Below are positions 1-5,046 of a stretch of DNA of 8,580 bases, piece by piece. The stretch spans positions 1 through 8,580 of the forward strand of contig NZ_SMMD01000795.1 in assembly GCF_009711475.1 (NCBI RefSeq), in the 5' to 3' direction. A program made the position numbers and the translations under genes. Origin of the DNA: Fulvivirga aurantia. Its GTDB lineage: Bacteria; Bacteroidota; Bacteroidia; Cytophagales; Cyclobacteriaceae. Numbering within the stretch: position 1 is the first letter of the stretch; every line of letters starts with the position of its first letter. The notes under the pieces are model-generated. The model was given only the letters and a program-made list of their open reading frames with translations. It ran no database searches and had not been told where the DNA came from.

Positions 1-1
1 G

Positions 2-754
2 AGTGGCGCAGGTCAGCCGGTAATCTGGTTGCCCGGTTTTACAAACCCCGGTAGTATTTGGAATGAAACACAAAGTCAATTAGAAGGCGAATTTGAAAAC
101 CACTTTATTTCTTATGCTGGGTTTAACGGTCACGAGCCAATCGGCTTCCCCTGGTATGATCAGGTAAAGCAAGGTTTATTAGAATATGTAGTAACTTCAG
201 ACCTGAAAGAGATCATTATAATCGGTCATAGTATGGGAGGTAACCTGGCTGTTGAGCTTGCTGCTGAGTTTCCTGACAGAGTAAGCAAAACTATTCTTAT
301 TGACGCGCTGCCTTGTATGAGAGAAATTATGATGCCCGGTGTGCCTGTAAGTCAATTGCAATATGAGAGCCCATACAATACCAATATGCTCAACATGGAT
401 GATGCACAATTTGCTCAGATGCTTGGCAATATGGCCATGTATATGACTACCCAGTCAGATAAAGTAGACATACTTAAACAATGGATGCTTGAGGCCGACA
501 GAAAGACTTACGTATACGGTTATACCGACCTTTTGAAGTTAGACCTTAGGGAGACTTTAAGCAACATTAAATCACCAACTTTGATAGTAGGAGCTTCTTT
601 TCCTGATAAGAATGTAGTGTCAAAGAACTTTTCTGATCAATATGCTAAACTGAGTAATAAGCAAATCGAGATAGCTGATGATAGTAAACACTTTGTTATG
701 TTTGATCAGCCTGAGTGGCTAACCACAAAAATCAATGATTTTTTAAAAGAGTAA
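2..754 (+). CDS. alpha/beta hydrolase (5'-partial, cut by window edge)
   Basis: This is a serine hydrolase of the alpha/beta fold; the substrate cannot be told from sequence. The reading frame is open to the left edge, and the codons from position 2 read SGAGQPVIWLPGF. That is the first core strand and oxyanion loop of the family, so the true start lies outside the window and the TTG at 29 is not the start. Counting from that TTG as residue 1, the nucleophile elbow GHSMGG puts the catalytic Ser at 68. The likely acid is Asp193, in a loop after the strand TLIVGAS. The catalytic His is 221, in DDSKHFVMF. The cap region (about 95-170) is rich in Met and helical. As I recall, relatives in this subfamily often carry an export signal, but that part is missing here. 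The stop codon is one base before the sigma factor start, so the two are probably cotranscribed and perhaps translationally coupled. Esterase or lipase activity is possible but unproven. Confidence 0.9.
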   Translation, partial: SGAGQPVIWLPGFTNPGSIWNETQSQLEGEFENHFISYAGFNGHEPIGFPWYDQVKQGLLEYVVTSDLKEIIIIGHSMGGNLAVELAAEFPDRVSKTILIDALPCMREIMMPGVPVSQLQYESPYNTNMLNMDDAQFAQMLGNMAMYMTTQSDKVDILKQWMLEADRKTYVYGYTDLLKLDLRETLSNIKSPTLIVGASFPDKNVVSKNFSDQYAKLSNKQIEIADDSKHFVMFDQPEWLTTKINDFLKE

Positions 755-755
755 A

Positions 756-1250
756 ATGAGTAAAAAGCAGGAGGCTTTGTTTGAGTACCTCTACAGAGAA
801 TTTTACCCTATGGTAAAGCAAATGTGTCTCGGGTATGCCAAAGGCGATGAAGCTATCGCCAGTGACCTTACCCAAGAGGTATTTATCAACTGCTGGCGTG
901 CTGTTGAGAGTTTTCGAGGCGACTCAGGTCATAAAACCTGGTTATACCGAATTACCGTTAACACTTGCCTGCAGTACATCAGAAAAGAGAAAAAACTCGA
1001 ACAAGTAAAAACCGAAGCTTCCGGCTGGAACGAAACGACTGACCATACGCCTGATGAGGTACTCAATAAAAGGCTTTATGAGGCGATTGGCCAGTTAAAA
1101 GAAATCGATCGATTGATGATTATGATGGTATTGGAAGAACAGGAGTATGACGAAATATCGGAAGTACTCGGAATCAGTGAAGTCAATCTTAGAGTAAAAA
1201 TCCATCGTGTTAAAAAACGATTAGAAAAGCTGCTAACTCAAACGAAATAA
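756..1250 (+). CDS. ECF-type RNA polymerase sigma factor (sigma-70 family)
   Basis: At 164 residues this is the usual length of an extracytoplasmic-function sigma factor, which directs RNA polymerase to a small set of promoters. Region 2 spans about 7-79 and contains DLTQEVFINCWRAVESF, the core-binding and -10 recognition helix pair, followed by TWLYRITVNTCLQYIRKE. Region 4 spans about 103-160, with the helix-turn-helix YDEISEVLGISEVNLRVKIH followed by a basic RVKKRLEKL helix. No sigma region 1 or 3 is present, as expected for ECF factors. It starts one base after the hydrolase stop, with an A-rich AAAAGAG just upstream, and stops three bases before the membrane protein gene. This suggests that the downstream membrane protein controls its activity, but that is inference. 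The usual Bacteroidota partners, FecR-type anti-sigma and SusC/TonB receptor genes, are not seen nearby. Its target promoters are unknown. Confidence 0.94.
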   Translation: MSKKQEALFEYLYREFYPMVKQMCLGYAKGDEAIASDLTQEVFINCWRAVESFRGDSGHKTWLYRITVNTCLQYIRKEKKLEQVKTEASGWNETTDHTPDEVLNKRLYEAIGQLKEIDRLMIMMVLEEQEYDEISEVLGISEVNLRVKIHRVKKRLEKLLTQTK

Positions 1251-1253
1251 GTC

Positions 1254-1838
1254 ATGGAAGACTTGAAAAACATATGGCAAAAAGGTCGTCAGCATATCTC
1301 TGCTTCCAAACCGGCTGATGAAATGCTTAAGGATGCCCAAAAACTTGCGCGCAAAAATAAAATGGCCCATTTAGGTAATGCGCTCATACTCTGTGCGGTA
1401 GTTGTAATGCTATTGTTATTCTTCACTTATCTGGCCCCATTTGAAAATAGGTTGAGTCACGCAGGGGTTTTACTTATGGTGGGCGGTTTGGTAGTGCGTA
1501 TTACCATCGAGATAGTGAGTATGATTAAGCTTGGTAAACTTGATCTCACTCTGGAGCCCAAAACGAGTATGGATCAAGCCTTAAAGTTCTACAACTTTAG
1601 AAAACTCATACACGGACCTTTCACCTATATTATAATCGCATTGTATACCATTGGTTTCTACATGCTTACGCCTGAGTGGAGCCTGTATTTTTCCACCTGG
1701 ACCATGTTATTGATTGACGGATCTTATGTAATTATTGCTATCATTCTCATTTGGCAAATAAGAAAAGGTGTGATTGAAGAAATGAATAATTACAAAAAAT
1801 TGGCCGGCATTTATAACGACATGCAAGAGAGTGAGTGA
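1254..1838 (+). CDS. four-helix membrane protein, possible anti-sigma partner
   Basis: I do not recognise a named family. The 194 residues begin with a charged, helical cytoplasmic-looking segment (1-40, MEDLKNIWQKGRQ...). Four hydrophobic segments follow at about 41-60, 69-91, 121-139 and 148-168, and a charged C-terminal tail (169-194). The loop between helices 2 and 3 (about 92-120) is polar. Basic residues next to helices 1 and 4 place both termini in the cytoplasm. It starts three bases after the sigma factor stop and is the last gene of the unit. Many ECF sigma factors are followed by a membrane protein that holds them inactive through a cytoplasmic N-terminal segment, and this one has the right position and layout. 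It lacks the His-x3-Cys-x2-Cys zinc motif of ZAS anti-sigma factors and shows no FecR domain, so that role is inference. It ends 14 bases from a convergent gene. Confidence 0.85.
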   Translation: MEDLKNIWQKGRQHISASKPADEMLKDAQKLARKNKMAHLGNALILCAVVVMLLLFFTYLAPFENRLSHAGVLLMVGGLVVRITIEIVSMIKLGKLDLTLEPKTSMDQALKFYNFRKLIHGPFTYIIIALYTIGFYMLTPEWSLYFSTWTMLLIDGSYVIIAIILIWQIRKGVIEEMNNYKKLAGIYNDMQESE

Positions 1839-1852
1839 TTTTAGTTACCCTC

Positions 1853-2431
1853 TTAGACAGCGTTTTTTACCTCTATTGTCAAAAATGTAACAAGCGTGCC
1901 TGTTGGCATTGCTCGTAAATCTGCCAGAAAATGCTGGTCGCTACCTGAGATAAAGTTAGAGCCCATAGTGCCTGTATACTGTTTAAAATGTATATCATAA
2001 GCTTCAGGTTTTGCATTTTCTACCGTAGTATGTATATGCCTGTTGTCTTCTGAAGATCCATAATCACCGGGTAATATCGTTTGCACAAAAATACGCCCCT
2101 GTTGATCGGTAATAGCGATGCCATTTAATCTTGCGGTAGTCTCATCATTTGGATCTGCAGGTTGATAATCTCCCTCTGATGATGTGTGATAAAAGCTTAC
2201 CTTCTGATCGCTCAAAGGTTCTTGCGTTTTTTTAGAAACAAAAGTGAGGCACAGCCACAATGGTTGCCCTGGTTCGAGACTATCAGCTATTTGCACCCTA
2301 CTCTCAGTATTAAGCGCACCGAAATCTTGAAGCATTTTTATTTCATTGTTTGAAAGACCAGGTGTAGACCTGTCGATGCTACATTGAAAAAGCAGAGTAA
2401 ATACTACCATATAAAAAACAGAATTCTTCAT
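1853..2431 (-). CDS. predicted lipoprotein with intradiol ring-cleavage dioxygenase-like domain
   Basis: The 192-residue product starts with a short hydrophobic signal (residues 4-16) followed by Cys17 in LLFQC. This would be a lipoprotein signal with an unusual Gln before the Cys, so the protein is probably exported and anchored, though plain secretion is possible. From about 55 to 190 it resembles the beta-sandwich catalytic domain of protocatechuate 3,4-/catechol 1,2-dioxygenases: a PLSDQKVSFYHT strand, GDY(89), ITDQQGRIFVQTILPGDY(124) and RHIH. The four non-haem Fe(III) ligands of that family, Tyr, Tyr, His, His, can be placed at Tyr89, Tyr124, His132 and His134, with Arg131 beside them. 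The loop between Tyr124 and His132 is shorter than I know from protocatechuate dioxygenase. The substrate is unknown; no aromatic-degradation genes are nearby. The gene follows the glycine-zipper gene by 11 bases on the same strand, so the two likely form an operon. Confidence 0.8.
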   Translation of the reverse strand: MKNSVFYMVVFTLLFQCSIDRSTPGLSNNEIKMLQDFGALNTESRVQIADSLEPGQPLWLCLTFVSKKTQEPLSDQKVSFYHTSSEGDYQPADPNDETTARLNGIAITDQQGRIFVQTILPGDYGSSEDNRHIHTTVENAKPEAYDIHFKQYTGTMGSNFISGSDQHFLADLRAMPTGTLVTFLTIEVKNAV

Positions 2432-2432
2432 G

Positions 2433-2444
2433 AAACTATAGTTT
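2433..2444. other. 12-base perfect palindrome at a gene junction
   Basis: AAACTATAGTTT is its own reverse complement. It fills most of the 11-base gap between the glycine-zipper gene and the lipoprotein gene and overlaps the stop codon of the former. It is too short and AT-rich to act as a stable terminator hairpin. It may be chance. Confidence 0.35.
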
Positions 2445-2907
2445 ACATCTCGTACTCAAAATCAATTTGTCGGCCTTGCTCAAATGCATTCTTATCCATT
2501 GCCATACCTACGCCAATACCTATAGCCATTCCTATTGGCAACCCTACGCCTAAAAAAGCCATATTGCCTAAAGCACTTCCTAAGGCGACACCAAATGGAA
2601 GGCCAAAAGCACTCATGCCTACCGTCATCCAAAGATTTCGATAGTGATTTTTGGATACAATCTTGGCCTTTTTCTCAATAAGAGTTAATTGCTTATTCTG
2701 TTTTTTGACAATGAGTTTTCTCAATTCCTTTTCGCTTACTGAGACAGAATTGATTTGATCGATATCGTTGTTTAGTACAGAAATCACAGAAACGGGCAAT
2801 TCTCTTTCCCGAAGGATTGAAAGGAGGGTTTGATATCTTTCAAAAACCCTTTTCAGTTTTGGGTCACGCTCGATTTCTTCTCTTTGCTTTAGTCTTATGA
2901 TCTCCAT
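2443..2907 (-). CDS. glycine-zipper membrane protein of unknown function
   Basis: I do not know a function. The 154-residue product has a charged, mainly helical N-terminal half (1-88) rich in Lys, Arg and Glu, probably a coiled coil or helical bundle in the cytoplasm. A hydrophobic hairpin follows at about 91-137, full of glycines at regular spacing: GLPFGVALGSALG and then GLPIGMAIGIGVG. The two stretches look like copies of one another, about 20 residues apart, and the GxxxG-type spacing is typical of tightly packed transmembrane helices. The tail, MDKNAFEQGRQIDFEYEM, is polar and seems to follow the same 'MDKxAxxxGRQID' pattern that I recall from small Bacteroidota membrane proteins. It is upstream of the dioxygenase-like lipoprotein and 11 bases from it. 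A candidate promoter lies 46-76 bases before its start. No Shine-Dalgarno motif is obvious. Confidence 0.82.
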   Translation of the reverse strand: MEIIRLKQREEIERDPKLKRVFERYQTLLSILRERELPVSVISVLNNDIDQINSVSVSEKELRKLIVKKQNKQLTLIEKKAKIVSKNHYRNLWMTVGMSAFGLPFGVALGSALGNMAFLGVGLPIGMAIGIGVGMAMDKNAFEQGRQIDFEYEM

Positions 2908-2952
2908 GGTAGCTGTATGTAATGTTATAGCGACTGATTAATATCTGTATAG

Positions 2953-2983
2953 TAAAAGTAGCAGCTTGGAAGAGTGATTACAA
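2953..2983 (-). promoter_or_regulatory. candidate promoter for the glycine-zipper/dioxygenase gene pair
   Basis: On the minus strand a TTG (2983-2981) is followed after 20 bases by TACTTTTA (2960-2953), which differs from TAnnTTTG only in the last base. The spacing is right for a Bacteroidota -33/-7 promoter. It would give a leader of roughly 40 bases ahead of the ATG at 2907. It sits in the 142-base gap downstream of the TM2 gene. The motifs are short, so chance occurrence is a real possibility. Confidence 0.3.
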
Positions 2984-3010
2984 GCAGCTTATCATCATCA
3001 TAGGCCGCTT
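2960..3010. repeat. three short direct repeats, GCAGCTT / GCAGCTT / GCCGCTT
   Basis: On the plus strand GCAGCTT occurs at 2961-2967 and 2984-2990; both copies are preceded by A. A one-mismatch copy, GCCGCTT, is at 3004-3010. The starts are 23 and 20 bases apart, close to two helical turns. They cover the spacer and -33 side of the candidate promoter for the glycine-zipper gene, so they could be binding sites for a regulator. Seven-base matches are short, and the third is imperfect. Confidence 0.3.
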
Positions 3011-3049
3011 GGGAATGATTCAGAAAACTAGGAGGCGTTTTTAAATATA

Positions 3050-3397
3050 CTAAGAAATAGCGGCCACTCTCACTTCATTAGCTACTTTTTGATTGTACTC
3101 GTAGGTCAATTTTTGGTAGTTGATAAGATCAATGATTGTTCCTATATAACAAAGGCCAACAGTAAAAAAGAATAGTACTCCCATACCTACCTGATTAAGA
3201 ACAATACGCTGGATTCCTGCAATACCTAGAAAACCAATAATAGTGAAAATGAGTATCTCCTGAGGGTTTTTTCTTCTGGCGCGATATACATTGGCAAACC
3301 TTTTGGCAGTAGTATCATCCATGTCAGAAATGATGTGTTGTATGTAGCTTAACTCATCGCCATGAAGTTCTGGTAGTATGTCAAGTACGTTTGCCAT
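3050..3397 (-). CDS. TM2-domain membrane protein
   Basis: The 115-residue product carries a TM2 domain at about 47-92, two membrane helices joined by a short turn. The first helix reads ILIFTIIGFLGIAGIQRIV, then NQVGMGVLFFFTVGLCYIGTIIDLI. The GFLG-x-GIQR and final Ile-Asp-Leu-Ile patterns match the domain's conserved G-x-G-x-HRFY and DL positions, although the usual His/Phe-Tyr is replaced. The N-terminal part (1-46) is acidic and helical, containing ELHGDELSYIQHI and FANVYRARRKNPQ. This extension is what I remember for the Bacteroidota branch of the family. The role is unknown; some TM2 proteins are small envelope or stress proteins, but none of that can be read from this sequence. It is the next gene after the methyltransferase on the same strand, 111 bases downstream of it, so it could have its own promoter. 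Confidence 0.88.
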   Translation of the reverse strand: MANVLDILPELHGDELSYIQHIISDMDDTTAKRFANVYRARRKNPQEILIFTIIGFLGIAGIQRIVLNQVGMGVLFFFTVGLCYIGTIIDLINYQKLTYEYNQKVANEVRVAAIS

Positions 3398-3508
3398 GAT
3401 GCCTTATGTGTTTAATTATTAAATGTGAACTCTATTACAAACCCGTAAGATACTATTAAAACATCTGAAAATCTTAATAATTGCAGTGTAAAATAGTATG
3501 GCCCAGCC

Positions 3509-4930
3509 TTAGTCCCTTAAGGATAAACTCACAATATTTTCTACATGATGTGTGTGAGGAAACATATCTACCGGCTGCACTGCAGTCACCTTATATTTCT
3601 CATCTAATAGCGCCAGGTCTCTGGCCTGTGTAGCTGGATTACAGCTTACATAAATAATCTTTTTTGGTGCTGCATTTAAGATTACCTGGCAAACATCAGC
3701 ATGCATGCCTGCTCTAGGCGGGTCAGTAATGATTACATCCGGCCTGCCGTGCTGAGCGATAAAGTCATCTTTGAGCAGGTCTTTCATGTCTCCAGCAAAA
3801 AAGCTCGTATTGTCAATGTTGTTTAACTGAGCATTAACCTTTGCATCTTCAATGGCCGCTTCCACGTACTCCAGTCCGACTACCTTGGCAGCACTAGGAG
3901 CAAGGTAATTAGCAATAGTGCCTGTACCGGTGTATAAATCGTAGACTAGCTCGTCACCATTAAGGTTTGCCATCTCCCATACTTTATGATAAAGGTTTAT
4001 AGCCTGACCAGCATTTGTTTGAAAGAATGATTTAGGCCCTACACGGAATTTGATGGTTTGTGCGGCATCATGGGGCATCGGCATTTCTTCGATAATATGA
4101 TCTTTGCCATGAGCAGTGACTACTTCCAGGTCATTGAAAGTTTCATTTTTCTTGGTGTTGATCACATAGTTGAGTGAGGTTATTTCAGGGAATTTATCAT
4201 TTAGAAAATCCATGATTTTACCCAGTGTTTCAGGTTGATCACCGGCAACTTGTAAAATAACCATTACCTCACCGGTAGATGCAGTACGTATAATTAAGTT
4301 TCTTAAATACCCGGTTTGCGCTATCAGATCGAAAAAAGCAATGTCATTTTCTTTGGCAAAATCTTTAATGGCCAGCCTAATAGCATTTGACGGGTCTGGT
4401 TGTAAATAACACTTGTCAATGTCCAGGATTTTGTCAAATCTTTTAGGGATATGAAAGCCGAGAGCATCTCTATCAAGATCTTCACCTTCCTTTATCTCTT
4501 CAGTCGTAAGCCATCTTTTGTTAGAAAAAGTAAACTCCAATTTATTTCTATAAAACCGTGTATCTTCCGATGCCATAATCGGAGCTACTTCTGGTAGCTC
4601 AACCTTACCTATTCGGGTGAGATTATCTATTACCTGCTGGTGCTTAAAAGACAATTGAGATTCGTAGCTTATGTGTTGCCATTTGCAACCCCCACAAGTA
4701 CCAAAATGACTACAAAACGGCTCCTGCCTCACCTCAGATTCTTGTTTCACCTCAAGTGGTATAGCTTCTAAAAATGATTTCTTTTTTCTGATTACTTTTA
4801 TATCGGCAATGTCGCCAGGAGCTACACCAGTCACAAATATCACTTGTCCGTCATAGCGTGCCACACATTTTCCTTCAGCAGCAACTCCCTCGATTTTTAT
4901 GTCTTTTAAGATTTTATTTTTTAATTTCAT
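3509..4930 (-). CDS. rlmD: 23S rRNA (uracil-C5)-methyltransferase, RlmD/TrmA family
   Basis: This enzyme transfers a methyl group from S-adenosylmethionine to C5 of a uridine in RNA; in the RlmD (RumA) branch that is 23S rRNA U1939. The 473-residue protein has an N-terminal TRAM RNA-binding domain (about 1-62). Next come Cys73, Cys79 and Cys82 in CSHFGTCGGC, which with Cys174 in DKCYLQ form the [4Fe-4S] site. The methyltransferase domain follows: SFFQTNAGQA (301-310), the SAM-binding loop DLYTGTGTIA (331-340), GLEYVEAAIEDA (352-363), DPPRAG (403-408), the nucleophile Cys430 in YVSCNPATQARDL, and the general base Glu464 in HHVENIVSLSL. All key residues are intact. It is somewhat longer than E. 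coli RlmD (433). The ATG at 4930 opens directly into the TRAM domain, so the start is well placed. It is transcribed divergently from the large secreted-protein gene. RlmC- or TrmA-like target choice cannot be excluded. Confidence 0.95.
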   Translation of the reverse strand: MKLKNKILKDIKIEGVAAEGKCVARYDGQVIFVTGVAPGDIADIKVIRKKKSFLEAIPLEVKQESEVRQEPFCSHFGTCGGCKWQHISYESQLSFKHQQVIDNLTRIGKVELPEVAPIMASEDTRFYRNKLEFTFSNKRWLTTEEIKEGEDLDRDALGFHIPKRFDKILDIDKCYLQPDPSNAIRLAIKDFAKENDIAFFDLIAQTGYLRNLIIRTASTGEVMVILQVAGDQPETLGKIMDFLNDKFPEITSLNYVINTKKNETFNDLEVVTAHGKDHIIEEMPMPHDAAQTIKFRVGPKSFFQTNAGQAINLYHKVWEMANLNGDELVYDLYTGTGTIANYLAPSAAKVVGLEYVEAAIEDAKVNAQLNNIDNTSFFAGDMKDLLKDDFIAQHGRPDVIITDPPRAGMHADVCQVILNAAPKKIIYVSCNPATQARDLALLDEKYKVTAVQPVDMFPHTHHVENIVSLSLRD

Positions 4931-4965
4931 GTAGAATTTTTATTCATTAAAGTCGATTATCTACG

Positions 4966-4973
4966 TATTTTTG
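4966..4973 (+). promoter_or_regulatory. candidate Bacteroidota -7 promoter box (TATTTTTG)
   Basis: The eight bases TATTTTTG match the TAnnTTTG -7 element of the Bacteroidota primary sigma factor. They lie in the 116-base divergent gap, about 73 bases before the start of the large type IX cargo gene. No clear -33 TTG is found at the expected distance upstream, only a T-rich run near 4936-4943. In AT-rich DNA such a box can occur by chance. I see no equally good box for the divergent methyltransferase gene. Confidence 0.3.
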
Positions 4974-5046
4974 GTAAGTATTCGACCTCGTTGACAATCA
5001 GTAGGCTAAATAATCAAGGTTTATACACAACCCTCAAACTAACACC

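Noticed and set aside
29..31. TTG as start codon of the alpha/beta hydrolase
   Set aside because: The frame stays open to the left edge, and the codons before it encode the conserved G-x-P-V-I-W-L-P strand, so the start is outside the window.
197..409. Minus-strand open frame within the hydrolase gene
   Set aside because: It lies wholly opposite a gene with intact catalytic motifs and shows no recognisable protein features.
2384..2644. Plus-strand open frame of 86 codons, rich in Pro and Ile
   Set aside because: It is the antisense of the glycine-zipper gene; the Pro/Ile repeats are just the complement of the Gly-rich helices.
5035..5042. Possible -7 box (TTAGTTTG on the minus strand) for the methyltransferase gene
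   Set aside because: It has a mismatch at the important second position of TA, no matching -33 element was found, and it would give a leader of about 100 bases.
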